64,000 nt of DNA from Hufsiella arboris (GTDB lineage Bacteria > Bacteroidota > Bacteroidia > Sphingobacteriales > Sphingobacteriaceae). The stretch is from assembly GCF_009834875.1 (NCBI RefSeq), contig NZ_WVHT01000002.1, positions 186,001-250,000 on the forward strand, given 5' to 3'. A program made the position numbers and the translations under genes. Shown here piece after piece: positions 45,963-54,499 of this stretch. Position 1 is the first letter of the stretch. Each line of letters begins with the position of its first letter. The notes under the pieces were generated by a model that saw nothing but the letters and a program-made list of their open reading frames with translations, had not been told where the DNA came from and did no database searches.

Positions 45963-46483
45963 ATTATTTGTTTTACCCTGCTAAACGGGTTCGGTCGCAA
46001 AAACGCAACAGTCTCTGTAATTTTTTTATGCGATATGCGATCAGGTAAACTCACTGCTATAGCATTTCGAAGCGCGAAATTAAAATCCGCGGAAAGAATG
46101 TAAATCCGCCTCATCGAAATATGACTCAACCCTTACGAATGCATCGCCAGGACAAGGATATTTTTATTAGCTGATCATTCCACGGAAACGACCCAGATCG
46201 AACTGCTCCTGGATGACAGGTATGTTGCCTGTGGCGCGTAGAAGATTGTCTTCGGGTTGCTTTCCTGGTTCGGAAAGAAGTGCAGCCAAGCTGGCGCTGC
46301 GGCCCTTCGTACGGCCCGCCAAAAGACTACGGCATAACAGGTATTTCTAGGGCGATTGGCTGGATTGACAAGCGATGAGCTATGCAGGTTAAAGGGGGTT
46401 GACGTTGCGCGTTCGCTGATGGTCATCGCGGCCATGGAACTGTCTGCCCGGATGGCCGACATTAGAGTAAGTTCTGCTTATTA
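45963..46483. other. Gene-poor stretch with a possible radC relic
   Basis: No intact gene is visible. The left part should carry the promoter of the DUF4397-sigma-barrel operon. On the plus strand 46338-46487 reads as 49 codons including LGRLAGLTSDELCRLKG and VIAAMELSARMAD, which resembles the helix-hairpin-helix segment of RadC-type proteins. Stops precede it (TAG at 46239, TAA at 46335), so it would be a decayed fragment. The 95-codon minus-strand frame at 46175-46462 is its shadow. Confidence 0.35.
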
Positions 46484-47779
46484 TTAAAAGAAGGTGCAAT
46501 GATGGGATGCTCTCATGAGTATAACCTGGCCGTCCTCCAGGGTCGCAGGCAGCGTGGCGGGAGTGCCGGTCCGCATTAAGTTACTGGGAAAGGCTGGAGG
46601 TGATGTTGTATGAGCCCATAAATTACAGGCATGTCCGCATTCATGAGCCATACCGGTTACTGGTTGTCCTCTGTTAAACTGCACGGTCACATAATTGGAC
46701 CATAAGGCCAGGGAACAGCCGGCCGATGTTCCTCCAATAAAACTTCTGACTGCGAAAACATAGATGGGTGCTCCGTGTCCGACCAGCCGTCGTGCATTCC
46801 CCCAAAACAAATTATTGATTTTTAGCTCGAAGCTTGACCCGGTAGTTAAAAGGTCGTCGCCAAAAGCGGCCGCGCCGCAATTGACATCGAGCGTCTGCGG
46901 GGTACTTGGACGGTTTTCAAATACAGTAAAGTCTTCAACGGCGGTTGCAGCATGGGATGAAAACGGTGTAGTGAACTGAAACGGCCGGAAAGGGATGACT
47001 TTGATATTAGCCCTTACTTTGTATAATTCGATCATGACATCCAGTTGGGCCTGCACCTCGGCGGCAGTTGCTACAGGTACACCAAACCCATCTTGTTGGA
47101 CGATAACGACAATACGCAGTAACTTTTCCGGAGGCTGGATACCAATAATGCTGAGAAGCCCGAAAATAATGTCCAGGACAGCGTTAATAATAGTGGAAAC
47201 CAACCAGCCGATAATGTTGACGATGCCTTCAATGATTCGGCCGATGACTGGTAAAGAAAAAATGAATCCGGCAACCCAGGCGAGGGCATTGAGGATAAAT
47301 CCGACAACGGCATCAATAACGGTAACGACCGCCCTTACGACGGTTGTCACGGCAGCGATAACACCGTTAACCAGGTCACTGAAAAAACTCCCAATGGCGC
47401 TGAAAACATTGTCCGGCCCGTCGGTAAGCCAGGTCAGCGTGATCAATCGCCCGTCTTTTTCAGCCAGTTCAAAAATATCGTACATGTCGGTATGTATACC
47501 GAATATCTTTGCTTTGGCGATGGTGAACTTATGCGCCGGGTAGTCGGTGGACGAAATTCTGATCCATACAGGACCATGGTTGGCATCCTGTGTTTGTTGT
47601 TCGGTAAGGATTTGGCCGGTGCGAATATTAATAAATTTGATGCTTTTCCACCAGGTTACAGCTGAGGCGGTGTTCATGGTAATTGTTATTTCACCCGGTG
47701 TGCCGGTAGTTTCAACGACATTAAACCGGTCGAAGTCCCGCAGGTTTGGAAAAGCAGACCAATTAATTCTATCAGCCAT
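46484..47779 (-). CDS. Zincin-like metallopeptidase with central hydrophobic region
   Basis: The 431-residue protein is of unknown family. Residues 1-125 look like a beta-rich domain. Residues about 126-218 are almost wholly hydrophobic (AVTTVVRAVVTVIDAVVGFI, then LPVIGRIIEGIVNIIGWLVS), like a membrane-inserting or pore-forming segment. Residues about 225-431 carry HECGHACNLWAH (HExxH near residue 388 plus a third His one place later than the metzincin spacing) and NLMRTG, which could be the Met-turn. No signal peptide is present. This layout resembles self-translocating protein toxins more than housekeeping proteases; that reading is inference. Confidence 0.65.
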   Translation of the reverse strand: MADRINWSAFPNLRDFDRFNVVETTGTPGEITITMNTASAVTWWKSIKFINIRTGQILTEQQTQDANHGPVWIRISSTDYPAHKFTIAKAKIFGIHTDMYDIFELAEKDGRLITLTWLTDGPDNVFSAIGSFFSDLVNGVIAAVTTVVRAVVTVIDAVVGFILNALAWVAGFIFSLPVIGRIIEGIVNIIGWLVSTIINAVLDIIFGLLSIIGIQPPEKLLRIVVIVQQDGFGVPVATAAEVQAQLDVMIELYKVRANIKVIPFRPFQFTTPFSSHAATAVEDFTVFENRPSTPQTLDVNCGAAAFGDDLLTTGSSFELKINNLFWGNARRLVGHGAPIYVFAVRSFIGGTSAGCSLALWSNYVTVQFNRGQPVTGMAHECGHACNLWAHTTSPPAFPSNLMRTGTPATLPATLEDGQVILMRASHHCTFF

Positions 47780-47905
47780 CGCTAAAATTGGTTATATCTT
47801 ACCGTAATACAAATTTGTTTATTATAACAAATACAGACAATGGCCAATTCTAATCATATTGCAGTTTTTGAATGCTATCATGGCCGTTCCGTATTCATTT
47901 GTAAA

Positions 47906-47980
47906 TCACATTAGCCTTTTTTTAAAGGCAGCCATGTCCTCACCAACCTTGATATCTAAGATTTTCGCATAGCGCTGGGT
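47906..47980 (-). pseudogene. Tyrosine recombinase (integrase) C-terminal relic
   Basis: On the minus strand 24 codons read TQRYAKILDIKVGEDMAAFK, then KRLM and TGA. This matches the C-terminus of Bacteroidota phage-type integrases, where TTQRYAK contains the catalytic Tyr. An in-frame TAA directly precedes it and nothing upstream matches, so only the tail remains. Next to the excisionase-like and mobilization genes, it suggests a decayed integrated element. Confidence 0.55.
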
Positions 47981-48082
47981 TTACTGATCATAGTTTAGAT
48001 AGTTTCTGGTGGGTTGTGCTTTTGGATAATAACTAACCAGAAATATGGTTTTAGACTAATAATTTGGTGTGGTCCAAAAACA

Positions 48083-48117
48083 AAAAAGCCCGTTAATGAT
48101 ACATTAACAGGCTTTTT
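48083..48117. terminator. Bidirectional terminator-like hairpin
   Basis: AAAAAGCC-CGTTAATG and CATTAAC-AGGCTTTTT form a long stem around a 3-base loop, with A and T flanks on both sides. Confidence 0.65.
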
Positions 48118-48408
48118 ATAAGTTTTAATATAGTTATCAGCGGAGAAAGAGGGTAATGAACTATTCCCGTTTCAGTTGCCAATCGCTATATTTTGTAGTG
48201 TAATTTTCGCTTACTCACCGGAAACTCACTTTTATTAGCCTGACTGTTTTCGACTTAAAATTAATTGTAATTTCTTACAGTTCAAAACTGTTCAGCTGCT
48301 AAGCACTAATCTTTTTTAAAGTATAGGTAATTGACGGGACTTGTCTGGTGATTGTCATCGATAGGACAACAGTTTATGCACTTTCATTTCAACTTTCAAA
48401 GCGAAAAC

Positions 48409-48708
48409 ATGAATGCAACAGAACTGATAACAAAACAGGATCTCAGCGATTTCAAACAAGAGCTGATCGCCGAGATCCGGGCATTAATGGAATTGAAACA
48501 GCCTGTGGCAAAAAAATGGCTACGCAGCTGCGAGGTCCGTAAGATGCTTAGCATCTCACCAGGTACGCTTCAGTCGTTGCGTGTTAACGGATTACTTGAA
48601 TTTAACAAGATCGGAGGAATACTTTACTACAGGCAGGAAGACATTGACAAGCTGATGGGAAGCAGTAACAGCGGAAGAAATATCGCCCGAGTAGGGAAAG
48701 GAGGCTAA
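48409..48708 (+). CDS. Helix-turn-helix (excisionase/MerR-like) DNA-binding protein
   Basis: The 99-residue protein is taken from the ATG at 48409 (MNATELITKQDL, the usual start in relatives); an ATG at 48376 and a TTG at 48352 are also open. After an N-terminal helix comes a winged helix-turn-helix (LRSCEVRKMLSISPGTLQSL to LYYRQEDIDKLM, about 35-84), typical of the helix_turn_helix_17/excisionase group found at the head of Bacteroidota mobile elements. It probably regulates transfer or excision genes. The next gene starts 3 bases after its stop. Confidence 0.8.
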   Translation: MNATELITKQDLSDFKQELIAEIRALMELKQPVAKKWLRSCEVRKMLSISPGTLQSLRVNGLLEFNKIGGILYYRQEDIDKLMGSSNSGRNIARVGKGG

Positions 48709-48711
48709 ACG

Positions 48712-49026
48712 ATGAGCAATGAAACTAAAGGATTTACTATTTTGGTTTTGCGAATCTCGGCTGATAAGCAGTTGTCGGCTACTCATATCAGTTTATTTAC
48801 CGCACTGTTCGTTTGTTTTCGCAGAAGCGGTTCGGTGAGCCCTTTCCACGTCACCCGCAGGCAGCTAATGAACTATTCAAGCATTGCATCCATTGCTACT
48901 TATCATAAATGTATCAAGGAGCTTTCAGAAAAGGGTTTTATCAAATATGTTCCATCTTATCATCCCAGGAAAGGGAGTATCATTTACTGGCGGAATTTGA
49001 AAGAGATGGTATTGAATATTACTTGA
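48712..49026 (+). CDS. Small winged-helix-like protein of a mobile element
   Basis: The 104-residue protein matches no named family I know. VTRRQLMNYSSIASIATYHK, CIKELSEKGFIKYVPSYHP and KGSIIYW look like a winged helix with its recognition helix and wing, so DNA binding is likely. It is 3 bases downstream of the excisionase-like gene, and such pairs are common next to Bacteroidota mobilization genes. A replication or regulatory role is inference. Confidence 0.65.
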   Translation: MSNETKGFTILVLRISADKQLSATHISLFTALFVCFRRSGSVSPFHVTRRQLMNYSSIASIATYHKCIKELSEKGFIKYVPSYHPRKGSIIYWRNLKEMVLNIT

Positions 49027-49517
49027 CTAGGTCAAATTTCCTGTCTGCGAAGTTTTAATCTCGAAGATTACCACGTCACCCTGAATCTCAGCTCGGCTTA
49101 GCAGTAAGTCAAACTAAATGTTCCCGCCGATTCCTGGGGATTCGATTATTCGTATCAATTGGTTTTTATACACTGACTGAATTTTCGAAAGTTTGAAGCC
49201 AAAAGGGGGGGAATTAGAAGCAGCCTCTTAATGGTGGCCGATCTCAGAACCGCCCTATGATGTTCGATCATAACATATAGTGAATTAGGCCTTACAATCT
49301 TTAAGGCTGCACATTGCTCATTTTCCAATCGGCACTTTTATTTTTAATACTTAAAATTTCTAAGTATAATTGTTTGTGCTTTTGGCAAGCCAGCTCGTTC
49401 GTGCAAAGATTTCATCAGCCAATGGTTTAATAATGCAGACCCGCTGCGCTTATTATCCTACCAAGATTACGAACGCTAAATTATTCGGATGATGAGGACA
49501 GCAATAAGGTATGTATT
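49027..49517. other. Intergenic region without a recognisable gene
   Basis: Several short protein-like runs occur on the minus strand near 49320-49430 (for example FARTSWLAKSTNN), but all are interrupted and unassigned. No terminator, tRNA or strong promoter consensus is seen. Confidence 0.4.
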
Positions 49518-50270
49518 ATGAACATCATCGATTATTTCAAACTCCAAGCAAAAAATCTTCATCGAGATTTTAAAACCCAATTTTTTGACGGCGAGTGGTA
49601 CGATTACACCCCGCGATTTTTTGACGTTACCCAAATTACATTAGACTTCGATCCGGACGAAGAGAAATTGACGTTAATGTATGCCCAGCATCTTATTGCG
49701 AAAATGGCAGGGTTTAGAAAGTGGACTAGACTGTTAAAGGCTTCCGATGCAGAATTGCAACTTGCAAAACTTCTTTTTGACAACATGCACAAGATCAAGC
49801 CGGTAGAATGGGAAATGTATCTTGTGCAGCAGCAAGACGACAGCAATGTAATATTTGACGCTGAAACGAGACTGGAAATTTTTACAATGGTTTTCGCCAA
49901 TGTTGACGGCCATGAAAGCATGTTTGCGGACTACCGGCTGAAAAAGAAGAAGATAACGCCCACTGAAAATCAACCAATTAAATCCATGAAAAAGAAGTCC
50001 ACAGCCGAAATCTTTTCCTTGCCGTTAACCGGGGCAAATAGAAAAAAGTTTATTGAAACGGCCAACTCAGCTTTTGAGCGTGTAATAGAAAGAGTTGAAC
50101 CTGAACATCCCGAATTAGTGCGCGAATTGTGGAATCCGGAAGAATATATCGATGTATTTGCACTTAAGCCAGATATTCTGCCGGTCGACCGTGACTATGC
50201 ACTTTCTTTGATTGATACATTTATGGTCCATCATGTCATTGCACTGGCCGTTCAAACTGATATCGATTAA
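49518..50270 (+). CDS. Hypothetical protein inside the mobile region
   Basis: The 250-residue protein has no family I recognise. It is acidic and aromatic-rich at the start (FFDGEWYDYTPRFFDVTQI), helical in the middle, with a Lys-rich linker (KKKKITPTENQPIKSMKKKS, about 143-162) separating a C-terminal helical part. No signal peptide or membrane helix. It stands alone between the regulator pair and the oriT-like region, so cargo or a transfer-accessory role are both possible. Confidence 0.6.
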   Translation: MNIIDYFKLQAKNLHRDFKTQFFDGEWYDYTPRFFDVTQITLDFDPDEEKLTLMYAQHLIAKMAGFRKWTRLLKASDAELQLAKLLFDNMHKIKPVEWEMYLVQQQDDSNVIFDAETRLEIFTMVFANVDGHESMFADYRLKKKKITPTENQPIKSMKKKSTAEIFSLPLTGANRKKFIETANSAFERVIERVEPEHPELVRELWNPEEYIDVFALKPDILPVDRDYALSLIDTFMVHHVIALAVQTDID

Positions 50271-50645
50271 ATTATAAAAAAGTTTAACGAAATCTTTAAT
50301 CAAAACCGGTTGTTAAGGCGGCTTAATAGGCAATCATATATCTGACAAAAAATACACGTTGTATATTCATCGTTTAGTCGCTTAATCAGGGGAGCAAGCG
50401 GAAGTCGGGCTGCACCCGACTTTCCTGCTTGCCCTGCCCAGCAGGGCCGTTTACAGGATACCTGCGGTATATTTGCCCCCCGTTTTCGTTTTGTTAGGCC
50501 TTTATTGGTATACCGGCGGGTATACGCTGATTAATCAATCTTAGGCAAGCCTGCTGGTGATTGTCAAACCGTGTTTTTTCTGATTCTTAAGATTGTTTGC
50601 TACTACTGCTCAATTGAGGCTGCGAAGTGGTGGTTTCATTTTGTG
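50271..50645. other. oriT-like region with four inverted repeats
   Basis: Within 125 bases there are four hairpins: AAGTCGGG/CCCGACTT (50402-50422), GCCCTGC/GCAGGGC (50431-50447), ATACC/GGTAT (50458-50470) and GTATACC/GGTATAC (50508-50525). CTGGTGATTGTCA (50554-50566) repeats the motif at 48345-48357. The position directly upstream of bfmA and the relaxase gene is where Bacteroidota mobilizable elements keep oriT. No nick site can be named from sequence alone. Confidence 0.55.
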
Positions 50646-51194
50646 ATGAGTGAGGAAAAAGTAAAGACCATCCGTTTCTCGGTTAAAACGGATGAAAAAC
50701 TACAGGCGATTGCTTTAAAGTGTGGCTTAACCAAACTGGACTTTTTCCGGTACATGGTGGAGTACTTCTATAGATCAAAGAAAGATCCCAGGGATCTGAG
50801 CGATGAATTGCTGAAAACAGAACTGCAGAAAAAGACGAATAGTATTATCAGTATCATCCGGGCTCAGGAACAGGATTTATTCATCCCGGTTAAAAAGGAC
50901 ACGGAGAAACTGCTGGCAACGAGTGTGAAACTGGTCGAATTGATTTCGCATGTTGTTAAACACAACCAGGAGCAGCGGGATGCCTGTCAAAATCAAATAC
51001 GCGGAATCGGCTGGCTGGTTGAATCTTTTAAAAAGACGGACCGGGCGCGCTATGAAACGGCACTTTTGAAATCCCGCTTTCAGGAATTAATGGAGTATTA
51101 TATCAAAGCCCGTGATCAGCTGGGCGTGTTAAGCAAGCAGGCGGATAAGGACAGCCTGAATAAGCATATCCGGGAGCAGGTGAAGAATTTATAA
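50646..51194 (+). CDS. BfmA/BtgA-type mobilization accessory protein
   Basis: The 182-residue protein is taken from the ATG at 50646 (MSEEKVKTIRFSVKTDEKLQ), since the 25 extra codons upstream are not conserved-looking. The N-terminus resembles a ribbon-helix-helix DNA-binding domain (about 5-50); the remainder is long helices, probably coiled coil. BfmA/BtgA proteins help the relaxase at oriT on Bacteroides mobilizable transposons and plasmids. It lies directly after the oriT-like hairpins and 50 bases before the relaxase gene. Confidence 0.8.
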   Translation: MSEEKVKTIRFSVKTDEKLQAIALKCGLTKLDFFRYMVEYFYRSKKDPRDLSDELLKTELQKKTNSIISIIRAQEQDLFIPVKKDTEKLLATSVKLVELISHVVKHNQEQRDACQNQIRGIGWLVESFKKTDRARYETALLKSRFQELMEYYIKARDQLGVLSKQADKDSLNKHIREQVKNL

Positions 51195-51244
51195 GCAGCC
51201 AGCGATAGTTTATAAAAATAAGATTGACCATTTAGCGCGAATGG

Positions 51245-52165
51245 ATGTTTATTCAGATCAGTAAAAGCGAGACAGGAAATAATAAGGGAAGCTGCGGGCA
51301 GTTGGTTGCCTACCTGGAAAAGGAAAACGTTTTGGCTGAAAAGATTGGCGGGCTGGACTATAGGCCCGAGTATTGGTTCAACGAAAAACGAAACGATATC
51401 AAGGTGTATGAGGTACGGACAGGCATTGATGGGAATATCCGGAAGCTGGCTGGTGATGAAGCTAAATTTTACCTGATCAATATCTCGCCCAGTGAAAAAG
51501 AAATTAACCACCTGGTTGACCGCTATGGCAGGGAAGGAGCTAAAGCGCAGTTCAAAGCCTATGCTAATGAAGTAATGAATGCCTATGCAAGAAACTTTAA
51601 ACGGGATAGGATCAGCAGCAACGGCGACCTGGTCTATTACGGCAAGCTGGAAAACCGGCGGTATTATTCCTTCCGGGATCAGGAAGTAAAAAGGGGCATG
51701 GCTAAACGGGGCCAGGCAAAACCTGGCGAGCAGATGCATCTCCAGGTCATCGTCAGCCGGAAAGATCAAAGCAACAGCATTAAGCTCAGCCCGCTGAATA
51801 ACTCAAAAGGCAGTAACGCAAAGCACAGTGAAAAGGTCGGGCAGTTTGACCGGGTAGCGTTTAAGCACCGGTCGGAAACGCTATTCGATGAGCTATTTGC
51901 TTACAAAAGGGGAATGGACGAAACGTTCCGGTTTGCAAACATCCTGAAACATGGGAGCATCAGCCAGCGCTCGGAACTGTTTGAACATAGTCAGAAGGCA
52001 TCTCAAAACTCTGTCAGAAGTTCTCCCGAGGCTATGGACACAAAGGTTGCAAGCGACTTGCTCGATGTCCTGCTCAGTAAAGTTCATGAAGATATTCAGC
52101 AACCTTTGCTCAGGCGTAAAAAGAAAAAAGGGACGGTAACCCGGTCAGGAGGCAGGAGCTTATAA
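51245..52165 (+). CDS. DUF5712 family relaxase/mobilization protein
   Basis: The 306-residue protein belongs to the DUF5712 mobilization family. The N-terminus FIQISKSETGNNKGSCGQLV, the FYLINISPSEKEI strand and the GEQMHLQVIVSRKD segment (about 160-173) match; the last has the His expected in a relaxase metal site. It should nick oriT and lead the strand to the recipient together with BfmA. The C-terminus is Lys/Arg-rich. The coupling protein gene starts 34 bases later. The gene looks intact. Confidence 0.82.
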   Translation: MFIQISKSETGNNKGSCGQLVAYLEKENVLAEKIGGLDYRPEYWFNEKRNDIKVYEVRTGIDGNIRKLAGDEAKFYLINISPSEKEINHLVDRYGREGAKAQFKAYANEVMNAYARNFKRDRISSNGDLVYYGKLENRRYYSFRDQEVKRGMAKRGQAKPGEQMHLQVIVSRKDQSNSIKLSPLNNSKGSNAKHSEKVGQFDRVAFKHRSETLFDELFAYKRGMDETFRFANILKHGSISQRSELFEHSQKASQNSVRSSPEAMDTKVASDLLDVLLSKVHEDIQQPLLRRKKKKGTVTRSGGRSL

Positions 52166-52199
52166 AAGAGGATGAAACGGTCGGCTTTAAATTTTGGTC

Positions 52200-54266
52200 A
52201 TGAATACAGGGGAAGACATGCAGGCTTTGCGCAAGATCGCTGATCTGACGCGCCTTTTAAGCGTATCGGTTTTGGCTTTACATTTTTACCTGGCTTGCTA
52301 TGCGGTGTTCGCCGGGATGGGATTGAGAAGTTTTCCGAGCGACCAGGTGCTGCGGGCGCTGGCCGATACGCCGTTGTTTCATAGCGGTCTTGCGGCGAAG
52401 GCGGGGAGCCTGGTACTGCTGGCGGTTTCTTTATCGGCCGTTAAAGGACGCAAGGAGGAAGGCCTTGGGCTGAAAGACGCGCTGATCTGGCTTGGTTCGG
52501 GCATGGCTGTTTTTTTTGTCAGCAGTGCGATTTTTTACCTGACTGTTTCTTCGGGCTGGCTGACGGGATTATATATGGTAGTGACCATTTCAGCTTATCT
52601 GGCCATTATCAGAGGAGGGGTAATGTGTTCGCGTATTCTTTTTGACCGGTTCGCAGCGGATGTTTTTAATACGGAAAACGAAACCTTTCCCCAGGAGGAG
52701 CGGCTGCTTGAAAACGAATATTCAGTGAACTTGCCGGCCGTTTATCGTCTTAAAGGGCGGATGCGTAAAAGCTGGATTAACATCATTAACCCGTTCCGGG
52801 GTATACTGGTTGCCGGGACGCCGGGAGCAGGAAAGTCCTATTTTGTGATCCGCCATATCATTGATCAGCATTTGTCTAAGGGATTTTCCATGTTCGTTTA
52901 TGATTTCAAATACGATGACCTGAGCAGGATCGCTTACAATAAACTTTTGCGTTACCAGTCTGCCTTTAAGGTGAGGCCAGCCTTTTACGTGATCAATTTT
53001 GATGATCTGGAGCGAAGCCATCGCTGTAATCCTCTTGACCCTTCGGCAATGACTGACATTACCGATGCGACGGAGGCAAGCCGCACGATCATGCTGGGTC
53101 TGAACCGGGACTGGATTCGTAAGCAGGGCGATTTCTTTGTTGAAAGTCCGATAAATTTCCTGACAGCGATCATTTGGTTTTTGCGAAAATACCGGGACGG
53201 TCTATTTTGCACGCTGCCGCATGTGATAGAGCTGATGCAGGCTGATTATGACCCGCTGTTCACTGTGCTGGAGCGGCAGGAAGAGATCCGGGTACTGATC
53301 AATCCGTTTATCTCGGCCTGGCAAAATAAGGCGCGGGAGCAGCTGGAGGGACAGGTGGCAAGTGCGAAGATCGGACTGGCCAGGCTCTCTTCACCGCAGC
53401 TTTATTATGTGCTTTCCGGCAATGATTTTACCCTGGATGTCAATAATCCGGAGGAGCCTAAGGTGGTTTGCCTTGGTAATAATCCGCAAAAGCTTCAAAT
53501 CTACGGAGCGGTGCTGTCGCTATACATTTCGCGGATGATCAAGCTGGTAAACCGGAAGGATCAGCTGAAAAGCAGCCTGGTATTCGATGAGTTTCCTACG
53601 ATCTATTTTAATCATATGGATAGCCTGATCGCTACGGCGCGCAGTAACCGTGTAGCGACAACGCTGGCCGTGCAGGACTACAGCCAGCTGAAAAAGGATT
53701 ACGGGGCTGAGCAGGCCGAGGTGATCACGGGTATTGTCGGAAATATAATCAGCGGCCAGGTGACGGGGGATACAGCGCGCAGGCTTTCCGAACTGTTGGG
53801 TAAGATCAACCAGGAGCGGGGCAGTCGCAGTATCAATAGCTCGGATGTTTCGCTGACGCGATCCTGGCAGCTGGATTACGCGGTGCCGCAGTCGAAGATA
53901 GCCGCCCTGTCATCAGGCGAATTTGCCGGCATGGTAGCCGATAACCCGGAAGAAAAGATAAATCTGAAGGTGTTTCAAAGTGCCGTCTGTAATGATCACG
54001 CGGCTATTGCAGCCGAGGAAGGTCTATACCGGCCGCTGCCCCGGATTGCAAGGGTCAGCGAGGAGGACGTACAGGAAAATTACCTGCGCATAAAGTCGGA
54101 TATTGAAAGCTTGCTGAATACCGAGCTTCGTTGCCTGCGTTCCGCGCCGGGCGTGGAAACAGGTAGCGGCAGGAATTATAAAGCTGGTGAGGTTCAGCTG
54201 ACTGCGGGTATTTCACCAGGAGAGAACCGGGATCATCCGGGCCAGGAAACGGCTGTGTCTTTTTAG
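52200..54266 (+). CDS. TraG/VirD4-type coupling ATPase with YWFCY-like N-terminus
   Basis: The 688-residue coupling protein is taken from the ATG at 52200. Four hydrophobic helices occupy residues 1-150 (the YWFCY-domain region of Bacteroidota homologues), then an ATPase with Walker A GTPGAGKSY (about 203-211) and Walker B SLVFDEFPTIYF (about 460-471). It links the relaxosome to a type IV secretion channel. No channel (tra/trb) genes are in the window, so this module would be mobilizable, not self-transmissible. It is the last gene of the mob set. Confidence 0.88.
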   Translation: MNTGEDMQALRKIADLTRLLSVSVLALHFYLACYAVFAGMGLRSFPSDQVLRALADTPLFHSGLAAKAGSLVLLAVSLSAVKGRKEEGLGLKDALIWLGSGMAVFFVSSAIFYLTVSSGWLTGLYMVVTISAYLAIIRGGVMCSRILFDRFAADVFNTENETFPQEERLLENEYSVNLPAVYRLKGRMRKSWINIINPFRGILVAGTPGAGKSYFVIRHIIDQHLSKGFSMFVYDFKYDDLSRIAYNKLLRYQSAFKVRPAFYVINFDDLERSHRCNPLDPSAMTDITDATEASRTIMLGLNRDWIRKQGDFFVESPINFLTAIIWFLRKYRDGLFCTLPHVIELMQADYDPLFTVLERQEEIRVLINPFISAWQNKAREQLEGQVASAKIGLARLSSPQLYYVLSGNDFTLDVNNPEEPKVVCLGNNPQKLQIYGAVLSLYISRMIKLVNRKDQLKSSLVFDEFPTIYFNHMDSLIATARSNRVATTLAVQDYSQLKKDYGAEQAEVITGIVGNIISGQVTGDTARRLSELLGKINQERGSRSINSSDVSLTRSWQLDYAVPQSKIAALSSGEFAGMVADNPEEKINLKVFQSAVCNDHAAIAAEEGLYRPLPRIARVSEEDVQENYLRIKSDIESLLNTELRCLRSAPGVETGSGRNYKAGEVQLTAGISPGENRDHPGQETAVSF

Positions 54267-54499
54267 AATATGTTAATAGTAGTTATCGAGACTGCCTTTA
54301 CCAGGTTCCGGACGAGTAAAAACATAATTTTCAGCGAATGGCAATTTGTTTCCGTGTTGTAGTTTGTTTTGTTAAGTATCTGTTAATCAGGTATAAGATT
54401 TAAAAATTTCGTTGGATGTAGTAGCAATTTGGTAAATTGTACCGGACATTGTCGTCGTTCTGCTCAGAAGATTAAAAACCAACCTTACTCAATCGAGCT

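Larger units (their letters stand above)
42855..45984. repeat. Left copy of a direct segmental duplication of about 3 kb
   Basis: The block RpoD-like pseudogene, barrel protein, ECF sigma, DUF4397 lipoprotein aligns with 60909-64000 in the same order and orientation. The offset is 18054 bases before, and 18170 bases after, the 116-base deletion in the left sigma gene. Homology starts abruptly near 42855. The right limit given here is approximate, since the other copy leaves the window. Confidence 0.9.
47780..48408. other. Intergenic region at the island boundary
   Basis: Holds the likely promoter of the metallopeptidase gene, an integrase C-terminal relic (47906-47980), a terminator hairpin (48083-48117) and a 13-base motif CTGGTGATTGTCA (48345-48357) that recurs at 50554-50566. 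No complete gene was found. Confidence 0.5.

Noticed and set aside
46175-46462. 95-codon minus-strand ORF
   Set aside because: Low-complexity Ser/Ala/Arg composition with no neighbour support; it is the antisense of the possible radC relic.
46995-47543. 182-codon plus-strand ORF rich in Thr/Ile/Met
   Set aside because: Antisense shadow of the hydrophobic core of the metallopeptidase-like gene.
51116-51769. 217-codon minus-strand ORF
   Set aside because: Antisense to the bfmA end and the relaxase gene, both of which have clear family matches.
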